The position numbers were made by a program, and so were the translations under genes. From positions 802,365 to 866,364 of the forward strand of contig VXAY01004345.1 of the NCBI GenBank assembly GCA_013399855.1: a stretch of DNA of 64,000 nucleotides. Direction: 5' to 3'. The notes beneath the pieces were generated by a model. The model had not been told where the DNA came from and ran no database searches. It was given only the letters and a program-made list of their open reading frames with translations. Shown in pieces: positions 12,663 through 32,602 of this stretch (its first letter is position 1; each line of letters begins with the position of its first letter). Source of the stretch: Oxyruncus cristatus. Taxonomy: Eukaryota; Chordata; Aves; Passeriformes; Cotingidae.

Positions 12663-13779
12663 TCCTACAGGACCCCCCATCCCTCCAGTTGCACTGATAA
12701 TTAACTCCTCACTTCACGACTGAAATTCATCCCCATTGATCGTGTTTTCACCAAAAAAACCAGTTTCTACCCAAAGAGCTTTCAACTCACGAGCAGACAG
12801 ACCAAATCTGCAGATCACTCATTGCCTCCCTGTGCCAGGTTTTATCATTTGTGGGAACAGTTTCATTGCAGGCAGGCGAGGGAAGGCAGATAACCCCAGC
12901 CCTGGCGAGAGAACAGCTCCAGTACTATGTGCACAACAGCAACTGGGAACTTACAAAGGGCTTTATCAGCACCCCCTGCTGTGGAGTGCTCATTTTAACT
13001 CACATTCCCCCGAAATTCAGGACACCTCTGGTAGGATCCAGCCCTCTGGAGCATAAGCAAGAAGTGCCTGTTAAATCCTGGAGCAGAGGGGCAGGAAGGG
13101 AGTGAAAGCTGGAGGAACCTCCTTGCAGCCACTTAATGGAATCCCCAGCATCCAGCCAGTTGGTATTCCCAGGCAGTCACAATTTCAGTTGGCTCCATGG
13201 GTTTTTATACTGGGCATCCAGAAAAATTAGCATTTGTGCTGGATAGCTTTTAATCAACTACTGTCAAGCATCAATTGCTTTTATCTTTAAAGCACTTCTA
13301 AATCTCCCTGTCTGAGTCTCCCCAGCCCTAAAATTTATTCTGCCCATTTGTTTTCCTCCATTTGGTTTGCAGCGCCCTTTACCATGATCTAATCATCTTA
13401 ATCTTTAACGCTCATCTCTCCCTTTTAACCTTTTCAGTTTTCTTTTTAAAGCAATCTCTCCATCCCTCTCAGGTTTGGGGCTTTTTTCTTTATCATTAAA
13501 TTAAGGTTCTCCCTGGCCTCTGGCTCAGCACGGAGCTGGAGAGTCCCATGCAGATCCCCTGGCACCAAACTGCAAGGCACCTGTCAGAAGGTGACTTGTG
13601 AGGGCCTTCATTAATTCAGCAATTTTTCTATTGGCACAGTTTATGTAATGTGAGAGAAAGGAAGGCAAGTTCACAAGCGTTGCAATGTTTGTTTTACTTC
13701 ACTTGAAATGGCTTGGGAAATGGCATGTGCTGTCATTCCCTTGCACCAGGAAACCACGGATGGGGACGCTCCACAGGAT

Positions 13780-13822
13780 ATTTTAGGATGGAAGAGACCT
13801 TTAAGATAATCGAGCTGGGAAA
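13780..13822 (-). repeat. Possible decayed CR1 3'-terminal fragment
   Basis: TTAGGATGGAAGAGACCTTT then AAGATAATCGAGCTGG resembles the reverse complement of the GGTTGGAAGAGACCTT...GATCATCGAGTCC end seen in some CR1 copies. It is short and diverged, so it could be chance. Confidence 0.35.
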
Positions 13823-15610
13823 AAAAACTTCTGAGCATCCAAGCTCTTTTCAGGACTGCAAGAGGTTCAGCAATGCAGAGACTCAGAAGATGTGTCACTT
13901 GTTAGTCATGACTTTGAAATATCATGCCCCACTTTGCTGGCATTTCTCCAGTGTTACACCACCCAGAGCAGCTTGGAAAATTGCTGATGGAATGATGAGA
14001 GCTAATATTAAATTCAACACGCTAAAAAAGCAAAGATTGTCTTTAATGTTTCCTACATGAGGCTCTTCAATGTTTAGGTGTGGTTTAAACTCCCAAATTA
14101 ATGTACAAATAAACATTAATCTGATTTGCAAAGAGAAGTGAGGTGGATGCAGTGAGTCCAGACTGCCACCAAGTCATGATGAGCAGCTGTGGGATGCAGA
14201 CAGCACACAAAAATAGCTAAAAAAGAAAGTCAAACACCCCCTGACATACTGAGTGTTTAGGCAGCAGCACCAAAGTTTGCACAGGAACTCCCACTGGTGA
14301 ATACAAGGCACGACACCCTTTCCTTTGATTCTGCACCCTCCTCCTCTGCTCCATCCCCACCACAACTGCTATGGCTGTGCATCAAAAAACCTTCATCATC
14401 ACCTCTCAGCTCTCCTGAAAGCTGCAGTGAAGGTTTACCAGAGCCAGGCCTGGAGCAGATGCCCCCCTAAAGAATAACAAGCTGCATCCCATTTCTCTGC
14501 CTTCAACAACACCCAGCTGAAACTTGGGGTGCTTCAAACTGAGATCACCTCCTGCTAGATCTCTTTTTGTTGGAATTCTTTAGGCTCTCTGCTGCTTTTG
14601 ATTCTTTTTCTTATTCCTAAACTGCCCCTGCTCTTGTTACTGGTATTTAATTTCCAGTGAAAGTCAAAGGGAAATACCACGGAGAGTTTCACAACTGACT
14701 TCTAGAGGGACAAGATTTCCCTTCCATGGATTTCAGGAATGTAAGCATTCCATTTGCTTTAAACATGAAAAATACTCTTACAGACCTTACACATCTTCCT
14801 ACACATTCCTATAACCAAAGCTCACAGTGGACTGTCCCATGTTCACATCCTCACATAAATCAGTGGAATTTCCATAATTTACCCCAAGGATTGATGCAGT
14901 CTGTTTATAAGGTCTAAGCTATCAATCACGTTTAAGAGGATTCAGCCTGAAAAGCCAGGTAAAATTGATCCCTCCCCAAAAGACTAAGTGGAGAGAGATG
15001 AAAAAACAATGTGGGAATAGCAAGGAATCCCTCTGGAATTCAGTTCTAGTAACAGCAAACACATACCTCCATTCCACATAGCACTTGTCTCTCCTTAGAA
15101 CTCTTTAAACTCCTCATATATTTACACTGGACACTGGAATGATCTTTACAGGCTCGACCTCCCTGCAGAAGCCCCCAGGCTCCTCCCAGAGGGATTAATT
15201 GCCTCCCTCCCAGCAGCCCCAAACCCAGCTCAGTGCCACCGAAGCAGCCTGTCAGCAGTGCTGCAAACTTAAATCAGCAAATATTAATTGCCAGCTGGGA
15301 AAAGTGCCATTAGTTCACACTCAGACTCCTTCCAGCTGGAAAGACAGAGAGTGTTAAATGGAGCAGGTTTCCTTCCAGCCTCCGCAGCAGAGGAGCAGCT
15401 CTGCCTGTCCTGCAAGCACTAAATGAGCAAAGCATCAACACCTGCCCAGAGATGCTTTGAAATGCTGTTCTGTAGAACAAATTACTTCTGGAAGTAACAA
15501 AACACAGAAATAACAACAGAGAAAGTACAGAGGAAATAAACCTCCACTACCTGAGGCTGAATTCATATCTATTTGAGATTGCTGCAGTGATATGAGTTAT
15601 CAGCCTGCTT

Positions 15611-15636
15611 GGTTTGTTGTTGTTTTTTTTTTTTCC
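15611..15636. repeat. T/G low-complexity tract (reverse form of the A/C type)
   Basis: GGTTTGTTGTTG followed by a T run and CC; its reverse complement is a poly-A plus CAACAACAAACC tract like those at 27429 and 41671. Confidence 0.8.
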
Positions 15637-17971
15637 TCAAGTTTGTAAAGCAAAGAAAATTTTCTGTCAGCTTGCAGAAGATTATAATTTTCCTTAATTA
15701 GAAAGAAACTTCTCGAAAACTGGAGGAAAGATAGAGAAGTTGAAAATTGAACACTGTGTGTGTAACTGAAAGGAGCAAGGCAGGTAGTTTTCCAGAGAGG
15801 TTTCTTTTGAAATTCTGTACAAAATCTGTACAAAATTATGATTTATTATGGGTACAGAATTGACCTTGTATGAGGAGGAATGTTACTGTCAGGTATCTGC
15901 TTAAAAAAACCCAAACCAACACCTATATTTTAAGCAATGGGACCAAATTATTCAAAAAATTGGTGCTGACATTTCAGGAGAGAAGGGAGGAAGGAGGAGA
16001 ATGGGCCTGGAATACCAGCCATGAACATGCTTTTACAGAGCCTCATCTCTCTGCATAAAACTCTGTCAGATCTCATAAAATTGGAGTTTTAGTACAGGTT
16101 GGACTGAATGGACAAAAAAACCTGAATGAAGTAACAGGCACAGGTACAGGTACAGGGCATTTCCATAATGGAAAGTTCAAGTGTCTGGTCAACTAAGTTG
16201 GGCTGAATTCATGGCAGGGCACAAACTCCATCTGAGCAGCTGCAGCACAAAGCTGCTGCTCCACAGCCCGGCAAGAAAAGCTGAGCTCTTTATAAAAAAA
16301 CCCCAATCCACCTGGATAAAGGGAGGATGTCAGAACCACAGAAACTAAGGAATGAGCTCGGGCGAGTCGTGGCTGCCTGCCCCTAGCAGGGGCTTGGCTG
16401 ACACAGAGGAGCTTTGGGGTTGCTGATCAGGCAGAAAAAAAAAGCAGGAAGGGAAAGTAAGAAGGGGGAAAATTACTCCTAAATGCTGCAAATGGAAAAG
16501 CACAGCTCTGAACAGAAGTGCTCTAATTTATGTAAACTGCTAGGGAAGGGCAGTGCTCTGATGGTTCTGGAGGCAGGAAGGGGGTAAGGGAAGAAAAACT
16601 GTTGAGAGGTGCCTGTGCAGCTTCCACTGGCCAAAAATAGGGAGAGAAAATGAGGGAAGAGACAGAGTGGGTGTGAAAAGTCAAAAGGAAAGAAAAATAA
16701 ACAGAACTGGAAAAAAGAGGACTACTGCTATGGGAAAGCAAAGCCCAGTCCAAATCACTGTGCTAAAATGATATAACTGCATTATCCAAGGCATTTATTC
16801 AAACAGGAACATTTCCAGGCCAACTGCTCATTCTGGACATCTGTGGGACAATTGTCTTTATGAGCACAGCTATCTCGCCAGTATTCATGAGATTTGGGAG
16901 TGCTTTGGGGGAAGAAAAACTTCTTTCCTCCCCACTTTGGCTCACAGCAAAAGCACTTTATCCTCATGTATTTTGCTACCCAGTAAAAATCACCAACACT
17001 CCAATCAAATGACTATGGAAACTCATAAAGCAGTGAAAATACACGAAATGAGAACAACCTCCATCTAGCAGAGAAGCCTTAAATAGAACATTTTCCTGTG
17101 GGAAAACCAAACTGTATTTCTTACCAGGAAAGATCACCAGATCAAGGAGAATGTGAACAGCTATGAGTAGGACTGACATTTCTCCTGAGACCTCTGGATG
17201 TAGGACTTCTGCTTTATGGTATTTCTCTCGGGGCTTCAAATTCCCATGTGAAGTTTCCCACCTCTTTATCATTTGCTTTGTCAACCGAGGAAGAGGGAAG
17301 GCATTTATAATTTTGTGTCTGGGGAACTGTGCTGCAAGAGAGGCTGCAGGATAAAGCCTGGGAGGTCACTCATTGCTTCACCCACATTCCACAAGTTTTT
17401 TTAACGTTCTGGACTCTCAAGATTTCAAGGAGCCACTTCATCCCAGGCTGGGCCAAGGAGAAATCAGTCACATTCCCAGAGAAAAATCATCTTCTGCTCT
17501 TCCTAATAGGGTTGCTGGTCCAGAATGCAATGTATCGAGGTAGCACAAATCCAGCAATGCTTCTGGTCACACCTGAGTACCTGCTATCCACCAGTATTTA
17601 CAAAGCACTTCACATCTGATAAAGGACCAAAGAATCCTTTCCCAAAATACACGAAAGAAAGCAAATCTTTGCAGTTTGCTTTCTGTCAGTTCCCTGGGGA
17701 GTGACCTGGCTCAGGACCAGGGTGTTAGATCTCTGTCACACCTTAAGGCCACCCAGTTTGTCACTGATACCTGGGCAAACTGGCAGAGCACACACACATG
17801 CAATCCGTGGTGTCCCTCAGCTCTACACAGGAATTTAGATCTTAACAAGTCAGTTGGGACAAAAAACCACGAAGCAGCCCCCTCATCAGCCTGACTGTAC
17901 TCAAATAATTACATTATCTACTTGACAGAAAGCAAACAGAAAACACACAGGTGCCCACTGACAGATGTAAC

Positions 17972-18077
17972 CTGAGCAACCTGGGCTGGCTGAAGGTGTC
18001 CCAGCCATGGCAGGGGGATTGGAACGAGAGGCTCCTTAAGGCCCCTTCCAACCCAATCCATTCTGGGACTCTATGAC
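17972..18077 (+). repeat. CR1 LINE 3'-end fragment, short
   Basis: Plus orientation, only the last ~105 bases: GAGCAACCTGGGCTGGCTGA, AGGTGTCCCAGCCATGGCAG, GGAACGAGAGGCTCCTTAAG, and a tail CAATCCATTCTGGGACTCTA. Truncated about 85 bases further in than the 1137 copy. Confidence 0.88.
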
Positions 18078-25971
<7,894 letters not shown>

Positions 25972-26103
25972 AGTGTTCAGGGCCAGTCTGGACAGGGCTT
26001 GGAGCAACCTGGGATAGCGGAAGGTGTCCGGGGTCGTGGCAGGGGATGGAACAAAATGAGCTTTAAGGTCCCCCCCAACCCAAACCATTCCATGATTCTG
26101 GGA
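25972..26103 (+). repeat. CR1 LINE 3'-end fragment
   Basis: Plus orientation: GGACAGGGCTTGGAGCAACC near 25990, GTGGCAGGGGATGGAACAAA near 26036, GAGCTTTAAGGTCCCCCCCA and tail CAAACCATTCCATGATTCTG. A run of seven C replaces the usual CCCTTCC. About 130 bases. Confidence 0.9.
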
Positions 26104-27693
26104 TTTAATTCAATGTTTCCCATATTTCCAGTGCTGGGAGCAACCCTGTGAAGGGCAGTAGCGATGTGCAGAGGCACAGGCATGTGTGCACATCTTGATC
26201 ACATTTTTAATGTTCTCAGTATTCCACAGCCCCCAAAACGCTGAAACTTGACAGTCTCAGATCTGGAGGGAACAGATCACATTAATACTTTGGTTTCTTT
26301 GGTATAACTCTGTATCAGAAGGACTGGCTCTTCTGAAGGAAGGCAGTGAAATTCCCGTAAGGTCACTGCTCAGAATCAGTCTTGCTGCCTTTAATCTCGC
26401 TCATGAATCCTCTGCCTGCCCCATTTCTTCACTCCTGCTCTCAGGACCAGCCTTGCTCCTCCCCTTCCCTGTTTTCAGTGCGCTTTTATCCTTTGGGTCA
26501 CGTCTCTTTCTGCTATTCCTTCAGTGAAATTCTTGTGGCAGAGACTACGGGCAGATTGGAATCCAATAATAAAATACCTATTGGGATGACTAGCCTGTTT
26601 TTGTGTTGATTCTCCAGTTACATTACCAGTGGAGCTGCTGGAGGGGAGCTGAGCAGCCTGGATGCTCCCGGCAGTCTGCATTACTAACCTTTAACTCTGC
26701 CCGTGCACTCTGCCTTTCGCTTGCTCTCCTTCCCCCCTCCAAGATGCTCAACCTCCCCTGGCTCCTCCACCCTCGCCATGAACCGAGACCTTCCCACAAA
26801 GCCCCTCAGCACAAGTCTCTCACTTCCACCTGTTTTTCAACATCTGATTCCAAAATTTTCCCCATTTTACCCTCCCTTTGATCATTTCTACCTGGAGGAG
26901 GGCAAAGTGCATAAACCAGGTGCACTGGGACGTGCTGCAGTGGCAGGGGACATGCACGGCCATCACTTCCCACACCTGGGTGAAAGCATCTTGCAGTATT
27001 AACAATGGTTCAAAAACAAAAGACACCCAGTTCCCATCTCAGAGGCATTCTACAGCCTCACAGAAATCTCTTCTTTTTCTATTTTTCGACTCATTACTTT
27101 GTAATAAGGCCATTTATCAGAAAATAAATCCATTTGTTTATTGTATGCCTATTTGCCCCTTACACACAAACACAATGTTATTTCAGACTGGAGAGAAAGA
27201 TGTTTTCGGTTTCCTATTTATTTTCTCATTCAGACATCAGTTTCTAAGGCTCATTGAGGAAAAAGAGCAGAAACAAAAAGCCAGCTCATCACTGTGTTTG
27301 TTTCTAAAAAAAAAAGAACATTATTCTGATTATTTATTTTTGGTTGGACGAGGAACAGATAACAAGCTTTTATAATTAATATTCACTCAAGTTTCCTTAT
27401 TGCATTTTTCTTCAATTCAGCTCTAAGTTAAAAAAAAAAAAACAAAAAACAACAAAACAAAACCCAGTCATCTGACTTGCACCAACTTATGCAAGTGCCA
27501 CTGCACGAGGCTTCAAGGTGATGGATTAGAGCCCTCAGTGAGTGTCAGCACAGCAATGCCACTGTCAGCACTTCCTTTCCTTTGAGAGGTGCACGTCACA
27601 CACCTCAACCTTACAACTGAAGGCACATTTTAAAACTATGTTAAAACACATCTCAAAAATGTATGAGAGGTAGAAGCACCAGACATCCTAAAC
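26104..27693. other. Unique intronic DNA, no gene seen
   Basis: Pyrimidine-rich on the plus strand at 26380-26880. The 165-codon plus frame at 26878-27375 has no recognised domain and ends in A-rich low-complexity sequence. Confidence 0.45.
27429..27466. repeat. A/C-only low-complexity tract
   Basis: A run of A followed by CAAAAAACAACAAAACAAAACCC, with no G or T over nearly 40 bases. No retroposon body is recognisable immediately upstream. Confidence 0.85.
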
Positions 27694-27898
27694 TGACCTT
27701 AAAGCCCATCTTGTTCCGCCCCCTGCCATGGGCAGGGACACCTTCCCCCAGCCCAGGTTGCTCCAAGCCCCGTCCAACCTGGCCTTGGACACTTCCAGGG
27801 ATCCAGGGGCAGCCACAGCTTCTCTGGGCAACCTGTGCCAGGGCCTCCCCACCCTCACAGTCAATAGTTTCTTCCCAATACCTGATCTAAATCCACCC
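27694..27898 (-). repeat. CR1 LINE 3'-end fragment lacking the extreme 3' tail
   Basis: Reverse complement: TGACCTTAAAGCCCATCTTG, CCATGGGCAGGGACACCTTC, TTGCTCCAAGCCCCGTCCAA, the GGGATCCAGGGG form of the diagnostic site, GGGCAACCTGTGCCAGGGCC and TTCTTCCCAATACCTGATCT. The usual GAATGGTTTGGGTTGG end is absent or unrecognisable before 27694, so the 3' terminus looks deleted or decayed. Confidence 0.92.
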
Positions 27899-28695
27899 TC
27901 TTTGCTTGACGCCCTCACTGGAGATAAGGAAGATCATGATATGAAGGGGGCAAAAAAAAAAAATCTTTGGGATGATGATTTCAAAAGACAACTCAGCTTG
28001 GTCTGTTGAGACAATGAATCTGTGGAGTCTTTTACTGTCCCCTCCTTCCAACTAGATTAATTTACAAAGATAAAAGCTTCCAGAGGGACTATATCAATAG
28101 TTGCATCTACGTACAACTTGAAACACTTCTGTGTTTTCCTCCTAGACCTAAAGGAAGGCAGAGAGCTGTGTGAAAATTAGGGACTGGATTCACTTGGTGA
28201 GCCTATTCCTGAGAACTGATGTTTTTCTGTAGAAGCTGCCATTTGCTGAAAATAAAAGGGGAAAAAATATTAAAGCTGTTTAGTTGTAATGGGGTTTGTG
28301 TTAGTGCAGGTGTTTTGTGTTTGGGTTTTTTTTTTACTCCTGGGTGCAGCATAATGTGTGTTTGAGTCATGGCCACTTTCCTTGATGGAGGAGGATTGGT
28401 GCCCCTCCTGCATCACACCTTAATCAGCATAAACTTCCAGCCTGAAACTGTTGAGGCTGCACAGTGTCTTTTCACAATTCCCCCCCACCCAAGACATTTC
28501 ATTTATGTTTTCCCAACTAGATGCCTCAGAGCCTCACAGATTGAGCACAGGAGCGTTACCGTATAACACGAGGGCGAGGCAGGAGCCAAACAGGTCCACT
28601 CCAGGGAGAATTACACTCACAACTACTGAACAAGGATGTGTTACGTCTGGGTTGGCGCACAGAAGAAAGGATGATATTATAAATCAGTTTTCAGG

Positions 28696-28832
28696 GAATC
28701 ACAGAATGTTTTTGGTTGGAAGGGACCTCAAAGCTCATCTTATTCCATCCCCCTGCCATGGGCGGGGACACCATCCACTGAACACCTTCCTCCAAGCCCT
28801 GTCCTACCTGGCCTGGAACACTTCCAGGGATG
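28696..28832 (-). repeat. CR1 LINE 3'-end fragment
   Basis: Reverse complement: GAATCACAGAATGTTTTTGG, TTGGAAGGGACCTCAAAGCT, CCATGGGCGGGGACACC, TCCAAGCCCTGTCCTACC and GGAACACTTCCAGGGATGAG. After 28832 the CR1 match stops. The 198-codon plus-strand open frame at 28451-29047 runs straight through this copy. Confidence 0.9.
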
Positions 28833-31800
28833 AGCAAGGCAGGCACCTGAGGAACATCCCTGGCAGCATGTCCAGGACTGCATCCCACCTTGAGGGGGGA
28901 CAGCAAGAGGAGGGGGGTCCAGGCAAAGCATCGGTGCTTCACAGGGTCACCACAACTTCAAATACTTCATTATTTGAAAATCCACCCAGCTTTTGGAGCC
29001 CAAAGGGAAGGTTCCTGAATGAGCTGATTGCTAGAAAGAAAAATTGAAAATAAACAAACAGAAATCCCAACATGATTGCCTTTAAAAATTTTTAAGAACA
29101 GGGTGTGCCTTTAAAATATTCTTTACATGCAGTAGGCAGTGCTTGTCAGATAACGTTCATAAAAACTCGGAAACAAAGTAGATTTAGTTTAAAGTTATGG
29201 CAAACCCAAACAAGCCCAACATCCAGTGGGACAGACACAAGGACAAACACACAGATTGCCCTGAGACTGCAGGTAACTCTGGAATGAACTGGGTACTGCT
29301 CAGTGATGGCTCCTGCTCAGCACCTCCGAGGGTGTCTCAGGTCGCTGCTCAAACCCACTCGTGGAGCAAGAGCTGGTTCAGGCACAGCAAGTCCTTTTCA
29401 ACTGCAGTGTTACCAACATGTATAAAAAACCCACAACATCCCTCCCAAATTCCAGACTCCAGGGGTGCCCCAGCAGCTCCCCTGCTCTGGCACAGGAGAC
29501 TGCAGGGCCCTGAGCTCTAACTCAGTGCTGGTCAGTGTGAGGGAGCACGAAACACTCCAGGAGCTCAAACCCAGACCGGAACATCTCCACAGCCCAACAC
29601 AGATCAATATCCATTTGCAATCCCCTTTCCCATTCTCTGTCATCTTTAATGAACTCCCATTCTTACTCCACGAGTAAGAAATAAGGAGAAACACTGTTTT
29701 TAAAGCAATGCCATGCAGGCCTTCTGCACCCTGTGCTAGTTTTGTAATTCTCCACTGGTCTGATTGGCTATTTGTTGGCTAATCCAGGACACCAGGATAC
29801 TCCAGCACACCCGTATTTTGTGGGCACACCATTTGTTTAACTCCATCTGGGGCCAACATTAACACACAGAAACCTCCACCTCACACAGGACAAACCCCCT
29901 GCGTCTGTCAGCAAAGGCACCCCAGAGCCAACAGCCCCTGTGAACATCCAGCCTTTTGAGGCTCTGTCCCAGGGCACATCCATTTCTCACCCCCTTCCTG
30001 AGGATTTCACTTCTGCAATAAAGGAAATGACCCTGACTGTGACTGAAGATTTATCTCCCCTCAATAGCAGATTTCGAGATCTCTCCCTGCTCCTGAGGTA
30101 AATGCCCCCAGTACACCTCCACCTCTTCTCCCAGTCCTGCCACATCGGCCCAGCCTGCACCAAGCAGTGTTAAGTATATGCATCGACATCTCAAACTCCT
30201 AAATTCAGCAAAAAGACATCTTTTTTATTCCCACTTACCCTCCAGCAGTTACTTCTCCCCGTGCTCCTCTACAAAGGAGGGCGGCAGAATTAATGCCATT
30301 TCTCCTGCATTACAAACCTTTTACTCCCTCTGTATTTGCTCCGTGCTGAAGGAAGCATTTTAAAGTGCATTTACCTGATGGAAGAGTTATAGGCTACTGA
30401 AAGGATAACGCAGGAGGATGAAAAAACCTACTAAAAAGCTATTTTGAAAGTGAAAAGCCTTTAAACTTCACATAATGTTAAAACTGGCTCGGAGGGTATC
30501 AGTTCAGAAATGGAGCATTAGCACCAAAATGCTAACATTAGCTGCTTTTTTTTATTATTTTTTTTTATTCTAAGGAGTAGAATATATCACCAGTTTCTCA
30601 GGTTGAGACAATCTAAAAAAGAAAAATTTAGAAGAGCTGAAAAACAGATGAAAATCTGTAGCTAATTAAGGGTTCCTGCAGGGGTTGCATTTTTGTTTCA
30701 AATAGTTTTGATTTAATCTGAATTTTCTTAATCTGTACAGCTGGGCATCTGGTTCAGGAAACTGCCCTTTTTAGGGGGGGAAATAAGCTTTTTTCCCTGT
30801 GGGGCATCAGTGCTGGTGCACAGCCATGCAGAGAGTCTGTGCAGGACTGATCCTGCTGCCAAGCAAGGACAGCAGCCTCCGCTGCGGGAGCGGGAACACT
30901 CCTCACTCATCCACCCAGGAAAGGATGGGGAGAGCTGGGTCTGAAAGGGTGGACAGAAAATAGCAGTACATGTATTCACTCCCTTCCCTTTGAAAGTGCT
31001 CTGTACACAGAACAAAAACAAGCAACCAGTGATCAAATCAACAGAGCACTGTTTCCCTTCGAATACAAAGGCACCGAATGAAAACAAGAGGGTCACATTT
31101 AATAGCAGAAGAGGAAAAGCTTGGGATAAAAAGCAGGAATAAGCAGCAATCATCAGTCATCAACATCAGAGTATACTGGGCAAAGGCAGCATTATGGGGG
31201 TTTTTATCCTCCTGAGAAAGGGAGTGGAACAAAATGCATTTGGGTGCAGGGATGTGGCACATGCTGGGCTGATCCACACGGACACAGCACAACTACACCA
31301 AGAGAGGAGCACAAGGTGTGCACAGACACCTGCCAAGGCCGTAGCTGCATCTGAACACAGGGTAGATGGACGCCAGGAAAGCCCCAGAAAACCAGTGCCA
31401 CCACTTTAAAGCAGAGACATGAGATGCCTGGCACAAACACAGGAAGGCACCATGTTTGGGACTGGAGACTGGAATTGGGCTTTTCTTCCAGCTCATTCCC
31501 TGGTGCCTCAGAATAATGAAGTAAATCTATTCATTGTAAAATGGAGGGACCATTCATGAAACTCCCTGGTCTGTCACCCCAGCGTGTCCCAGTCGTCCCT
31601 CTGGATCAGGACACGGAGCTCTTGGGCAGCGAGGCAATGGTGAATCAGCTCAGAAGAAAGGCAAGAGGGGCAGCGTTTTCTCCACTCACTCTGGACGACT
31701 GAGCAGAAGGGGAAAAACCAGTGAGAGTCACTATAGTCACTCTAGAGGAGTAAAGGCAATAAACAAATATAAAGAGAAAACAGGAACATCCTGTGCTCAG

Positions 31801-32554
31801 GACACAGCCCTTTTCCCTAAGCACATGGAGCTCAAGGGATGAACTGATCAGCAGAGAAGCAGCTGGTACTGCCCCTTGACAAGGCACACAGGTCACCCCA
31901 CTCTTCAAACTCCTGACAGGACCCTCCCCACAAGCCTGGTGAGCTGGAATATTCTGCAGCTCAGCACATGGAGACGGGGGCCCACGGCTTGTAGAGGAAA
32001 TACATGAGCAGCGCGAGAGGGACGACTGGAAACACCTGGGGGAAAGTTCACTTCCAAAAACATTCGCTTTAGAGACAAAAGTTGTGTTTGATGCCCTCCA
32101 GCCTGGCTCCTCACATCCCACAGTGGGGGATGCGTCCCTGTGAGCAGCTCCATCGGATCGACCGCGGCACAAAACTCCTGCAGCCCATTCATAACCCAGA
32201 ACATACCCAGCAGCCAAAATCAGCCAAAATCAGCTGCTGTTTTGTGCTCACAGTAAATAGGATTACTGGCAGCAGTGAAAAGTGAAGTCCTCTGCTCAAC
32301 AACACACTGGGGATGGCAGCTGCTTTCCAGTCCTGGACTGCAAATACCACCTTGCCAAAGCTTTCTGTGCTAATGGGGCCTATTTTCTCTATAGGAAAGG
32401 AAAAGGCAGGAGGAAATTCAATTTTTATGCTTCCGAGTCTGCTATTGATGTGCATGTGTTCAACTGCTCCTGTTCCCATTAACACCCAGCATGGGAGATT
32501 CAAACAACTTCGGAGCTGCTGCAAACTGGGGTTGTCCAGCAGACGGAGCAAATG

Positions 32555-32602
32555 TTAAAAAAAACCCCAAACCAAACCAACCCCCCCGCAAAAAAAAAAA
32601 AG
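32555..32602. repeat. A/C low-complexity tract: A run, ACCCCAAACCAAACC, C run, A run
   Basis: Consists of an A run, CCCCAAACCAAACCAA, seven C, GC, then an A run. Apart from single G bases it contains only A and C. Confidence 0.85.

Larger units (their letters stand above)
12663..17971. other. Unique intronic DNA, no gene seen
   Basis: AT-rich overall, with [22 protein letters not shown] tracts at 15901-15922 and 16291-16308, a small ACAGGT tandem near 16138-16160, and a possible CR1 scrap at 13780. No exon-like signal. Confidence 0.5.

Noticed and set aside
12177..12704. Several open frames on both strands, up to 131 codons
   Set aside because: They translate the CR1 copy at 12399-12662; the same peptide words (for example GQPQLLWATCARA) recur at other CR1 copies.
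28451..29047. 198-codon plus-strand open frame, the longest in the window
   Set aside because: It runs through the CR1 copy at 28696-28832, has no recognisable domain, and its length is within chance expectation for six frames of 64 kb.
31645..32217. 190-codon minus-strand open frame
   Set aside because: No domain or splice-site context, and overlapping frames on the same stretch are also open. Consistent with a chance frame.
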